Origin: Anaspis maculata
Taxonomy: Eukaryota; Arthropoda; Insecta; Coleoptera; Scraptiidae
Direction of reading: 5' to 3'
Assembly (NCBI GenBank): GCA_949128115.1
Contig: OX421966.1
Location: 61,377,416 to 61,441,415, forward strand
Length of the DNA stretch: 64,000 nt
A model generated the notes under the pieces. The model was not told the DNA's origin, ran no database searches, and saw only the letters and a list, made by a program, of their open reading frames with translations. Both the position numbers and the translations under genes were made by a program. This document shows positions 22,906 through 33,321 of this stretch, piece by piece. Positions within the stretch are counted from its first letter, which is position 1. Each line of letters opens with the position of its first letter.

Positions 22906-23759
22906 ATGCCATGTCAGTATCAGAATCTTGAGGTTGACATTGTCAATTGTTGGCAATATTTTCCACTGTGCTTGATCCCTAAGATCTTGATTCTTGATTC
23001 TGACTGTCTCGAGGAAGTCTTGATCACCAGGTCTCTTTAGCCAAAGTTTTAGAATCGGTCAACGAGGAAAGTTTTCACTGCAAAACCAAAAAAAAGATTT
23101 TTTATGTTTATTTTGTAAATAGAGGAGATGAGAGGAAAATTCAAACACCACCTTATACTTTAAGACCTGCCTCGGCATCTCTGTGGTTGAAATTCAAGGA
23201 CAAAATCTTCTTTTTCTAATGGGAGCTTCTTGACGATTCAAAAATTTTGTGCTGTCTTATTGAACATTCTGTATAAACTCTATGTGAAGTAAATAGTGTC
23301 TGACAAAACCACGGACTGATAGCCAAGAAACCAGGTCAGCGAACACTTCATACAAAACGAAAATTTATTGCAGCAATCCAAAGTTACATCAAATTGAAAA
23401 ATGGCAAAAAATTTTGGAACGACGTATTGTCTCAAATGCAACAGATGCCAAGCCCAAAATATTTGAATAATATTCGATCAACGATGAAAGAGCTTGATAA
23501 TTATATTGAACCGTTGTTCTTGAAAAAGAAAATTTATCTACTGTGAAAAAGCCAACAAGAATAACAGAGAAATCATAAAAAAAATAATAAAGATGCCACA
23601 AATGATACCTAGCTTTTGCTAATCCGTGTGGCAAAAAAGTACTCAAGTATTTTGAAAGGTAAATACCCCAACTGAGCTGAGGTGGGGCTCAGGAGCTGCG
23701 GTATATGAGTACTAGAATATTTCAAAATTGCTGAGTTTCATTATACAATTATACATATG
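22906..23759. other. Non-coding stretch
   Basis: AT-rich. No repeat pair or coding motif recognised before the satellite begins. Confidence 0.4.
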
Positions 23760-25066
23760 TATACGGGCGGACTCAAGGCTTAGTTCCAAGATAAGGTCGG
23801 AGTTCGGAATTCCTCAGATAAGCTTAGCAGAAGATTAAATTTCCAAGCAGTCATAAATCCTAACTTAGATACCTATGAACGGATATCTGATGATTTCAAG
23901 AGAATCTAAAGAATTCCTTCTTCATCTTTGAAATTAAAATCAAGCTCAACTATGAAACTCAGAAAAATTCCGGCATTTTCCCGGAGGGTTCATATTTTCA
24001 GAACTGGAAATTCCCGAGATATAGTTTGATATTCTGAGTTCGATGAACTGATGAATGGGGAGTGCGGAAATTCTCAGATGAATTCAGAATTGACGTAGTC
24101 CCGAATTCCTAGATGAAGTTGAAATTCCTCCGATAAACTCAGAAAATCAAAGTTCAAGTTGAAATTCTCACGATAAAGTCGAGAATTACGAGATAAACTC
24201 GGAGTTCCGGGGATGAAGTCATGCATTCTGAATTTCATGAAGGCGGAATTTCTGTGTGTGAGCCTGATTGTGAGATAAAGTTGGAAGTTCTGACTATTGA
24301 GTACTTAGCATGAGAACCGGAATATGGAATTAAAACTTGAATTCCCGAGATATTTTCCCAGAATTTCCAAGTTGTCATATGAGTTTTTAGAATTAATTCC
24401 TAGATAAAGTCACATAATTTGAGTTTGATATAGAGAGTTCAAGTCAAGAAATTCCTAAAATAAAGTCATAAGTTCTAAGTGTGAATCTGAGTGCAAGTCT
24501 GAATTTAGGACACATATAATATTTGGAAGTTCTGAGTCTGAAGAAGAGACCGGAGTTTCGGCTTTAAATCTGAATTTTTTAAAGACCGTCGTGAATCTCG
24601 AGATAAGGTCAGAATTCTTCAGAACGACTTTGAGATTCTTAGTTTGAGTTTAGAATCCCGAAATGATCTCAGCATTATCAATTCCGAGTTTCAGTCCGAA
24701 CTTCTGAGATAAAGTCAAAAGTTCCGACTTTGGCCAAGGAAATTACATGATGAAGTCCATATTTTCTAGATTACCTCATAATTGAAAATTTTGACTAATT
24801 TTAGATATATCTCGTATTAACCTCATGAATTTGGCTCTAAGTTCCAACGAAAGTTTGGAAAATCCAAAATAAAAAACTGAAAATTCTGAGTCTGATGAAA
24901 GGGCCATTTGCTCTTATTTTTGAGAGAGTCAGAATTTCTCGTAAAACTCAGAAAATTGGATTCTCGCGATGAAGTTTTATATTCCGGGATGAAGTCCAAA
25001 TTCTGGAGGTGCAGTCAAATATTCCGAGCTTCATAAAAGTTCAAATCCGACAAAATTTGTGAATTT
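23760..25066. repeat. Diverged 20-bp satellite array, block 1
   Basis: Endless variants of GAATTTCCGAGATAAAGTCG and GAGTTCCGAGATGAAGTC follow each other about every 20 bp, with frequent substitutions and some indels. The array is interrupted exactly by the nested foldback starting at 25067 and resumes at 26306. The same satellite occupies most of 51.2-55.7 kb. No transcription unit was recognised. Confidence 0.8.
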
Positions 25067-25249
25067 ACTAAATAGGTCAGCAATTGAAGTGGGCAACCCA
25101 AAATTTTTATCCCTTTTCAAATATAAATATCAGCGGAAAGACGCAACCGATTTCAAAACGGTTTACGACGTTTAATCCTTTATCCTTTGATCCTTTATCT
25201 ACGATGTTTGATGTTAGCTTTTTCTATTGTCGGCAATATACATGATATA

Positions 25250-26129
25250 CAGGGTGGAAACGGAAGCTGTACGGAAATGGTCAAGTTCAAATCATGTGTA
25301 ACTATTGTAAAAATGATACCAGATTTTTCGTGACTTCATATTTAGAAAGCTCGACTCATTGTCTCGAAACGGTTTTTTGAATTCCCGTCTATGTCTTTTA
25401 TTATAGGTGAACAACAGTTTAGGGATTGAACAGTGTGAATGTTATAATTATACACAATTACACAAAGCAAATAGAATAAGCAAAGCAAAAAGGCAACAAG
25501 CTGTTCGCAAGGCACGATGGAAGTGGTGGCGTTCACCACCCTGCATCCTGACATGCACTTGCTGCCAAGTAGAGATGGCGCTACCTGCACCATGACATGG
25601 GGCTGCCTATGCCGAAGTAGTAGGGTACCGGCATTTTAGATGGCGCTAACATCTTTCAATTACAGGGTGATCTAAAAAAAATTGGTTTTGCACTGATAAT
25701 GGGATTCCTTGTTATCCAATTTTCAAAATATGGACGGCGAATTGAAGCTTATTCTCTGGGAGATGGAGCCTGGAAATCATAATCGACTCAAAAAACCATT
25801 CGAAACAATGGACTCTACCAAAGGTAACCCAAATATGAAGCAGGTATGCACTCGGGATCTGGTTTGGATGAAAAATGTATGACAAAATCAACCGCTTTTC
25901 AAACGAACGGTTCACTCCGAACATTTCGACGTAGTTTTCGCTTTTGTCAAAAAAACTTTTTTAGAATCACCCAGTAATTGGGAGAGATAGACGGGAATTT
26001 GAAAAACCGTCCTGAGACATTGATTCGAGCTTTCCAATTATTAAGTCACAGAAAGTCTGATATTATTTTTACAATAGTTACACACGATACAAGATTGACC
26101 ATATCGGTACATCTTTCGTTCTCACCCTG
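25250..26129. mobile_element. Foldback F9, middle level, TA-CAGGGTG type
   Basis: CAGGGTG at 25250-25256 and CACCCTG at 26123-26129 are each flanked by TA. The arms match at AACTATTGTAAAAATGATA (25303 region) with its partner near 26073, and at AAACGGTTTTTTGAATTCCCGTCTAT (25366 region) with ATAGACGGGAATTTGAAAAACCGT (25987 region). It sits near the axis of the outer palindrome. Confidence 0.88.
25663..25974. mobile_element. Innermost CAGGGTG element, 312 bp, TA-flanked
   Basis: CAGGGTGATCTAAAAAAA at 25663 is mirrored by a variant ending TTTTTTAGAATCACCCAG at 25974. TA precedes and follows. Unlike the outer levels, only about 30 bp at each end pair, and the interior is not palindromic. It therefore looks like an ordinary short-TIR non-autonomous element inside the foldback. 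Confidence 0.75.
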
Positions 26130-26305
26130 TATATCATGTACATTGCCGACAATAGAAAAAGCTGACACCACACATCGTAAACAAAGGTTCACTCTATCAG
26201 ACATCATAAACCGTCCTAAACTCGGTTGCTTCTTTCCGCTGATATTTATATTTGAAAAAGAACAAAAATTTCGGGTGGTCCACTTCAATTGCTGACCTGT
26301 TTAGT

Positions 26306-26830
26306 TCAATACTAGAGCTCCTTGGATGAAGTCGTGAGCTCTGAGACGAAGTCAGAATTCCCGAGATTGAGGTAGAAGAAATCCTTAGTCTGATGAAAGC
26401 GGAGTTTTTCTGAGTACAAATTTGAGTTCAAAAATGAAAATGCAGGATCTGGGTATACTAGAAAGGTCTCGAGGAATATCGAATTCAAATTTGAGTTCCC
26501 AAGATAATCTTGGAGCTTCTGAGTTGAAACCGAGTTTCTAAGATAAACTCGGATATGTCTAGATAAATTCAGAACTTTTAAACTGAGGTCTGGATCCTGA
26601 GATCAAGTCGTAGATTCTGAGTTTGAGAGAAGTGGAAATACTAAGAAAAACTTAGAACCGCCACATTTGAGTGCCGACTGCAAGATAAAGTTGGAGCTCC
26701 GCAGAAAAACTCAGACTTTCAGAGTTTAGGTGAGTCAGAATTCCTAAGGTCTAGTCTCAATTCCGGGATGATGATAAATGTTCTAAGCACGTTAAACACA
26801 AAAGTCTCGTGTTTGAGTTTGAATTTCACG
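26306..26830. repeat. Diverged 20-bp satellite array, block 2
   Basis: This continues the 20-bp satellite interrupted by F9, with words such as GAGATAAACTCGGA, GAGTTTGAG and AAGATAATCTTGGAGC. It fades out near 26830. Confidence 0.75.
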
Positions 26831-27989
26831 GTGGAACTTTACCCACGACGCGGCCCCCTGAACCTGCGATCGTAATTGAGGAGGTATAAGTAAGCCGGAT
26901 TGACAGACGAATCGACAGGCGAATAGTGAACGGCAGCATTCAACTGAAGTTTTACAATACTCCTGTTTGAAAACACAGGTGATTTGGCAGTTTATCTCAA
27001 AATTGCTTGAAGGATATCTATACAAAAGCTGTTATTGTGCACTGGTTTGCTGTGTGTCCACGCACTTAGCAATAGTTACAGTGTAACGTCTCCAGATTGG
27101 CGAAAGAAAGGACCCATTAATGCGCTTATCAGTCTTGTAGAAGCAAACAGGAACTCTATTATCCTCACTTTTGACCTCGGTTTACACCCCGTCTTAGTAA
27201 TAATAAATTGATGCATCCTGGCACGCATCACGGCAAGTGGCAACCACCTGATTCCATCACAGACCAGCCAGACGCATAATAAAACGATAAATCCCATCCA
27301 GGAGAAATCGCGGCGGTCTGAGCATCCCGAAAAATTCCTGAAGGTTTAGCACGTTACTTCAGGATTTCGTTATGCCGAAGTGTGTATCCGTGACGTGTGT
27401 ATTCCGCCTTGCTGCCTTTCTGGACCCGAAGGGAGGGTTCTCTATGATGGTGATATACCCTCCGTGCAACTTCTCAAACACGCACGCACACACACACATA
27501 GGTACGAAATGAAAAGCCGCAAGATTACATTCGAGGAAACTTTTCACATACATGCCAGCTCCGCACCCGTTTTGCGTATGAAAACGGCTCTCGTTCCGTA
27601 CTCTCGGGTCGTTCTGTGCCGCATTTTGCATATTTACTCGTTTTTTTTTCTGTGCAATTTCCTCATCATTTCAATCGCATCGCAAAGTTTGCTTGAGTGC
27701 ATCGTAACATAAAGCGAAAACGGAGTGAGCAAACATGGTCCCTTCACCGGGAGGGAAGCTAGCTATAGCCTATCCAAAGTGTAACAATGTTTTCTTTTTG
27801 CAGGATGCTCTTGAAGGGGAAGTGAACATTTCGAATTGCTTGGTACGCGCAGTGCCACAATGTTTGTGATCAGCAAGAAAAATTCTAAAGCATTTCTTGC
27901 TTATTTTGCAGTTCGCCGCTGTGGACTTGAATGAAAATTGGAAAATAACCCAAAAAAAAAATATCTTCACAGCACTCCATTGTATTTGA
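26831..27989. other. Mostly unique non-coding stretch
   Basis: More balanced composition than the neighbours, with a short CACACACA run near 27490. Frames here are short and overlap on both strands. No gene recognised. Confidence 0.35.
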
Positions 27990-28200
27990 GTATATCGGGG
28001 CCCGTGTGCTCTCGAACTCTTGTCGAACGTTTTCAGAGGTTTCTGTTGGAAGCGCGTGACATTCTCCGATAATTCTACGCCGCAGTTCTTCAATCGACTT
28101 CGGCTGAGTTTGAAACAATAAACTTCAAGTGATCCCACAAAAAGAAGGCTGGAGGAGTCAAGTCCGGTGATTTGAGAAGCCCTTCAATGACTCCTCTTCA
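27990..28200 (-). pseudogene. Mariner-like transposase C-terminal fragment
   Basis: On the minus strand one frame reads KSPDLTPPAFFLWDHLK, the hallmark around the third catalytic acidic position of Tc1/mariner DDE transposases. After a frame change it continues with TQPKSIEELRRRIIGEC and LPTETSENVRQEFE, the typical C-terminal tail. The N-terminal DNA-binding region and the first two catalytic residues are absent here. The residue after the second proline is not the usual acidic residue, and the reading frame is broken, so this is a dead fragment. The same tail occurs in the plus-strand copy at 29.5-29.9 kb. Confidence 0.82.
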
Positions 28201-28829
28201 CATACTCAATTCCTCTTCTGCAAATCCACCGATCTGTACATTGATCATCTAACCATTGACTGACTAGGCATGGTTAGAGAGACCTGGATCTGGTTACCCA
28301 GAGAGAGACGCAAGCCAAGTCATTGAGCGAGAGGGTATAGAGAGAGAGAAAACTAGAGCACTAGGGTATTTGCACGTCAGGGTGTGGTGCCATTGCTTGT
28401 TACTAAACCACCCTGCGTCACAGTCAAAATGCATGACATGAGCTGTCAATATTTTTGTTGAAGTTAAGTCGACCGTTTCATCTTTCAACACAGATTTTTT
28501 TACTAAGTTCAACAGAAACTTTTAAAAACTGTTTTAGGCATGTATTTTGTGTTCCATACATAGCAGATGCTTTCGATCACCGTATTCCAAGTACTGCTGG
28601 CATTTCGTCGAACGTAGGTTTTATCATCCAACTCATTCTGTCAAACGCAACTTCCGTTGATCATTTAATGCAGTAACCGTCGACAGGGTGACCCCATCGT
28701 GAAGATATATTTGTAATTGCCGTACGCGCAGTAGGTATATTATGTATTTCAGTAGGTACTGGCCCCGAACAGCTGGAAAACCCAAAAAGTACAATAATAG
28801 AAGTTCATCAATTTTGCAAGATTCCATAC
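28201..28829. other. Non-coding stretch with mariner-proximal sequence
   Basis: It contains GAGA-rich sequence near 28300-28350 and two CAGGGTG words (near 28379 and 28685) in opposite surroundings that do not form an obvious pair. It may be the remains of the untranslated part of the transposon to its left or right. Nothing firmer can be said. Confidence 0.3.
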
Positions 28830-28911
28830 CTGATGGTTTCTTCGGCAAGGAAAACATCACATCTTCCCGACTCTTGTACTGCTTCACGGTGCACCTTTTT
28901 CGTTTTGACAT
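28830..28911 (-). pseudogene. Possible THAP-like first coding exon (decayed)
   Basis: From the ATG at 28911 the minus strand reads MSKRKRCTVKQYKSREDVMF and then SLPKKPS, followed by a good donor (CATCAG|GTATGG) and, 57 bp later, an acceptor (TTTTCCAG). The pattern, a cysteine a few residues in, then a short spacer and an F-x-LPK word, resembles the start of THAP zinc-binding domains. The second cysteine expected of such a domain is a tyrosine here, and no LRxxW block was found downstream. It may be a decayed transposon or gene exon, or chance. Confidence 0.25.
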
Positions 28912-29121
28912 TTTTAGCCCGGATTTCGGCGATTTCGGCAGGCAAAATAATGACAATTCGAATTTGTAAACAAATCGTGGAAATGACAAATGTCAATAGC
29001 AACCACGCCCACCGCAGCTAACTATGTTTTAAATTTTGACGAGGCCAGGAAATGCCGAGACACTGACAGAGAACACCGATATATCGCTTTCATAGCTTCG
29101 TCTCTCTATGGTACAGTCTCT

Positions 29122-29475
29122 CTAGACATGATGAGGTGCAGCTCTATCTTGTTGGAAATGGAGCAAGTCCTTGTGCAATTTAGGATTTATATCTAGGTCC
29201 ATGTGATTTTCTAATTCCTGAACTATTAGAGGCTTGATGGAGGTTTCCAAAATTTCTAGATAAAGCACACAATTCAATTTCCCGTCTATGAATATTGGGT
29301 CGATTATTGCGTTTCCCAATACTCCCGCCCAGACATGAGGTTTTTCGGGCTACTGAGCATGCCCTTCCCAGAAAACGTGAGGATTGTCATCACTCCAGTA
29401 GCGACAGTTTTGTTTGTTCACATGACCATTCAAGTGAAAAGTACATTCGTCACTGAAACAAGATAGCTTCACAAA
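29122..29475 (-). pseudogene. Mariner-like transposase catalytic-core fragment
   Basis: The minus strand reads FSDECTFHLNGHVNKQNCRY (first catalytic Asp in FSDE), then WSDDNPHVF, an in-frame stop, WAGVLGNAI, FIDGKL, YLEILE, and HFQQD before a stop. This is the order seen in mariner-type DDE transposases, where QQDGAPPH holds the second Asp. Here the residue after that Asp is Arg and one Pro is changed. The internal stop, the terminal stop and the missing N- and C-terminal parts make it non-functional. A plus-strand fragment of a related copy begins about 20 bp away in the opposite direction. Confidence 0.85.
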
Positions 29476-29499
29476 ACTCAATTCGCCTATCATGATTAT

Positions 29500-29874
29500 C
29501 ATCCCCAAGCTCCGAATAGTTCGGAAATTGGAAAATCAGATGGACCTAGATGGAAACACTAATTTGACCGAGGTCATCTCCATTTCCAACAAGATGGAGC
29601 TCCACCTCACAATGTCTAATCAGTCAATAGTTAAACCCATTGAATGGCCTCCCAGGTCACCGGACTTGACTCCTTCAGACTTTTTCCTGCGGATCACTTG
29701 AAGTCTGTTGTTTTTAAAACTCAGCCGGAGTCGATTGAAGAACTACGTAGAATTACCGAAAAATGTCGCGCGCTTTCAAGAGAAACCTTCGGAAACGTTC
29801 GACAAGTGTTCGAGAACATCAGGTTTTATTATTGCCTTGAAAGCAACGGCAATCATTTTGAACACTTAATGTGA
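29500..29874 (+). pseudogene. Mariner-like transposase C-terminal half, head to head with 29122-29475
   Basis: The plus strand shows LENQMDLDGN, after a frame change HFQQDGAPPHNV and a stop, then PIEWPPRSPDLTPSDFFL, a further frame change, and TQPESIEELRRITEKCRALS with a tail ending NGNHFEHLM before a stop. QQD and SPD carry the second and third catalytic Asp of the mariner DDD triad. The distance between them is shorter than the 34 residues usual in mariner, so a piece is missing. Two frame breaks and a stop make it dead. Confidence 0.87.
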
Positions 29875-30185
29875 ACATTCAATCTTTCGTTTTGGTTCAA
29901 AGTAGTTAAAATGTGATTTATTGTGAAGTGCTTCAATGTAAACCCATTAGACAGTTTTTTTCAAATCAAATAATCATCAACTACTCAAACAAAATATTAA
30001 ATAATTGATACCACCGGAAAGCATTTTTCAAGGGCTTTTCAATGATGTAGCACAGATGGGGGTTGCCGTTTGAAAAAAAATTAGTCTGGGAGCTGGGGCT
30101 CAGACACGGAATGGGGGTGAGTCACTGATTTCACTATTGTGGTTCCCACTCCATTCTGTCGAAACGGTTTTGTGACTTAAAGATG
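29875..30185. other. Non-coding spacer
   Basis: AT-rich sequence between the transposase remnant and the foldback cluster. It may include the transposon's 3' untranslated part. No end repeat recognised. Confidence 0.35.
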
Positions 30186-30288
30186 TAGACTTTCTCAGAA
30201 AAAGATATGTAAGAAACTAATAATAATGGAGATATGGGCGTTCAAAGTTGAACCTTAAAAATCGATTTTTCGTCATAAGTTTGAAGCT
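30186..30288. repeat. Detached left-arm fragment of foldback C
   Basis: TGTAGACTTTCTCAGAAAAAG, TGGAGATATGGGCGTTCAAAG and AAAAATCGATTTTTCGTCATAA match the left arm of foldback C at 32330-32450. There is no CAGGGTG end and no matching right arm. The fragment is joined directly to family A copy 3. Confidence 0.72.
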
Positions 30289-31291
30289 TCCCCCCGTCAC
30301 CCCTGATTTCTCGCCGTCAAAATTTTTCACGGGAAAACGCCGAAACAGGTCGATTTTTGTTTCGAGGGGGACATCTAGGACACATACTGCAAACTATTTA
30401 TCTTCAACCATTTCGCCCCCTACCCCACCTTACTTTAAAATTTCGTATAGCGATACCTATCTTGCATGTAAAACATCAGGTTGAAGGCAATAAAATTAAA
30501 TTCTCTTTCCGTCGAACATATTTCTAATCCTTCTGAACCCCCCCCCCCCCTTCCCCCCTAGCCCTTGTGAAAATCCTCTCTTTGTTAATGGAAGGGAACT
30601 TTTTCCCCTGTCAACTCCCGATTCTTGAGAAATAGACTTTTCAGCAAAAACATGTCGATGTTTATTTCAAGGGGGTCATCTAAGACACGTATGGCCAAAT
30701 TTTCATCTTCAACTCCTTCGCCCCCACTCTACCCTACTTCAAAAGTTCGAATAGAATGACTTATCTTGTGATGATACCACAAAATTAAAGGCGATATAAT
30801 TAGTCTTCCGTCAAACTTATTTCTAATTTTTCAAACTAACCTTCTGAAGTAGGTAAGGTAGGATGAGGGCGAAAGGGTTGAAGATGACAATTTGGACATA
30901 CGTGACTTGGATGACCCAATTGAAATATAAATCGACCTGTTTCTGCTGGGAAGTCTATTTCTCAAGAATCTAGAGTTCATAGGGGGAAAATTTTCTTTTC
31001 ATTAACAAAGAGAACATTTTCGCAAGGGTTGAGGGGTGGCTAAAAAAATGAAATATGTTTGACGGAAAGAGAATTGTATTGCCTTCAATTTGATGTATCA
31101 CAAGAAACGTAATGCTATTCGAAATTTTAAAGTAAGGTGGAGTGGGGGCGAAGGGATTGAAGATAAAAATTTGACAATTTGTGTCCTAGACGTCCCCTTC
31201 AAAACAAAATTCGACCTGTTCCGGCGTTTTCCTGTGAAAAAATTTTGGCGGCGAGAAATCAGGGGTGACAACTTTTCGAATGAACACCCTG
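30289..31291. mobile_element. Foldback family A, copy 3
   Basis: The left arm has TGATTTCTCGCCGTCAAAAT, GCCGAAACAGGTCGATTTTT and CATCTAGGACACATA. The right arm mirrors them with GTCCTAGACGTCCCC, AAATTCGACCTGTTCCGGCG and GCGGCGAGAAATCAGG. As in the other copies, each arm contains a second, more diverged subunit. It ends CACCCTG at 31285-31291 followed by TA. The left terminal motif is missing. A run of 14 C lies near 30539-30553. Confidence 0.85.
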
Positions 31292-31293
31292 TA

Positions 31294-32276
31294 CAGGTGT
31301 CCCAAAATTAATGCAACAAAATTTACAGGGAGGTAGAAAATTGAAAAATAAGGGTACTTCCTTGATAAAAATACCCTCGAAAACGTTATAGCGGAGATAC
31401 AGGACATCAAAGTTGGTTTTTCAAATCAGTTTTTTTTTGCATAACTTTTGAACCGTTGAACCGATTTCATTCAAATTTGAACTAACGTTCACTGAAGTAG
31501 GTCTCAATTGAAGCATCATAACGCATTCCATCAAACATTTCTAGGGGCAAAGATAATAGGGGGTACTTTTCCCCTTTTCCCCCTATTTTTTACCCCCCTG
31601 AATAATTTTGGAAATGATTCCAATTTTCGGGTTCTACGTTCAATTTAGAGAAAAATCATGACTAGACGCTTCATTTCCGAGATATTTGTGCTTGGAACTT
31701 TGGAAAACATCTCAAAATCGCCACTTTTCAGGGCCCAATTTTTTTTTTCTGGAAAGCTTTATGTTTTTTAGCAAAAATGGTAGTTTATCAACTTGAAACA
31801 CCTAGAAAACTTATTTCAGTTGAGAAATCTCGAGTTTTCTTGAATTTTAATTTTTAAGGCCTTGGAAGTGGTGTTTTTGAGATTGTCCCCGAGATTTCGA
31901 ACCCAAATATCTTGAAAATGAAGCCTTAAATCAAAATTTTGCAAGAGTAACTTTTTTCTCCAAATTTAATGTAGAACTCAAATTTTTCAGAAATATTCAG
32001 GGGGTGGAAAAGAGGGGAAAAAGGGGAGGGTACCCCCTTGTATCTTCGCCCCTGAAAATGTTTGATGAAATGCGTTATCATTGTTTGATAGAGACCTATT
32101 TTAGTAAACTTTGGTTCAAATTTAAATATAATAAAAAAACTGTTTTGAAAAACCAACTTTGAAGGCCTGTATCTCCGTTATTACGTTTGCGAGAGTATTT
32201 TCATTCAGGAAGTTCCCTTATTTTTCAATTGTCTACCTCCCTGTGAATTTTGTTGCATTAATTTCGGGACACCCTG
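31294..32276. mobile_element. CAGGGTG foldback B, 983 bp
   Basis: The left end is CAGGTG (one G lost) directly after the TA that ends family A copy 3. The right end is CACCCTG at 32270-32276, followed by the TA that begins foldback C. The arms match: CCCAAAATTAATGCAACAAAAT with ATTTTGTTGCATTAATTTCGGG, and GGAGATACAGG...CAAAGTTGGTTTTTC with GAAAAACCAACTTTG...CCTGTATCTCC. Both halves contain TTTGATGNAATGCG-type words in mirrored position. Confidence 0.9.
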
Positions 32277-32278
32277 TA

Positions 32279-33321
32279 CAGGGTGTTTCAGATTTAAATC
32301 GCGTCCTTTCAGAAAATTATAGGAGACGTCAATAGAAGTAGACTTTCTCCAAAAAATATATGTCAGAAACGAATAATGACGGAGATATAGGCATTCAAAG
32401 TTGAACTTTGAAAATCGATTTTTTGTCATAACTTTTGAGCTTTTGAGCCGGTTTTGTTCAGACTTGAACCTAAGCTTACTAAAATAAGTCGGTATCTAAC
32501 GATAGTAACGCAGTCTATTGAAATTTCTCATGAGCGTGGATAATGGGGGATGCCTCTACTTCTTTGACCCTATTTTTTACCTTTTAGGGTAATTTTGTAG
32601 ATTTGTCACATTTTTAAGTTTTACGTTCAGTTTCAGATAAAAAGTTACGATTGCAAAATTTTGATTAGAACTTCCGTTTTCAAGATATGTGGATTTGAAG
32701 CTTCGGAAAATACGTCCAAAATATTCACTTTTAAGAGCCAAAAAAATGTTTTCCCTGAAAAGTGCTCGTTTCTTAGAAAAACTCATGGTTTAGCAACTTG
32801 AAACACCTATAAAACCTATTTCAATAAAGGAATCATTACTCATTAGTTATCTTGGATTTTATTTGGTAGGCCTTTGAAAGTGGTGTTTTCGTGGTGTTTT
32901 CCGAAGTTTCAGGCTCAAATATCTTGAGAATGGAGCCTCTAATCAAAATTTTGCAAGAGTATTTTTTTCTTCTAAACTGAACGTAAAATCAAAAAAAAAT
33001 AACAATTTACCAAACAACCTGAGAGATTGAAATTTGGGGTGAAAAAGCGGGAACACCCCTCATTATCCCTGAAAATTTTGGATAGAACGCATTATCATTG
33101 TTCGATACAAACTTATTTCAGTAAGCTTTAGTTTGAATTTGAACAAGATCGGTTGAGAAGTTTCAAACCTATGACGAAAAATCCATTTGTAAAGTTCAAC
33201 TTTGAACGCCTATATCTCCGTTATTATTCGTTTCTGACATATATTTTTCTCAAAAAGTTCACTCATTCTCAAGTTTACCATCATTTCCTGAAAGAACGCG
33301 ATTTAAATTTGCAACACCCTG
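32279..33321. mobile_element. CAGGGTG foldback C, 1.04 kb
   Basis: CAGGGTG at 32279-32285 and CACCCTG at 33315-33321 are TA-flanked. The arms match over TTTAAATCGCGTCCTTTCAG with CTGAAAGAACGCGATTTAAAT, and TGACGGAGATATAGGCATTC with GAACGCCTATATCTCCGTTA. The left TA is the same dinucleotide that ends foldback B. Confidence 0.9.

Larger units (their letters stand above)
25067..26305. mobile_element. Foldback F9, outer level, inserted in satellite
   Basis: ACTAAATAGGTCAGCAATTGAAGTG at the left edge is mirrored by CACTTCAATTGCTGACCTGTTTAGT at the right edge. Further pairs are CAGCGGAAAGA (25132 region) with TCTTTCCGCTG (26232 region), and TTTTTCTATTGTCGGCAAT with ATTGCCGACAATAGAAAAA next to the inner element. 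Satellite DNA flanks both sides. The outer arms enclose a complete CAGGGTG element at 25250-26129. Confidence 0.88.
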
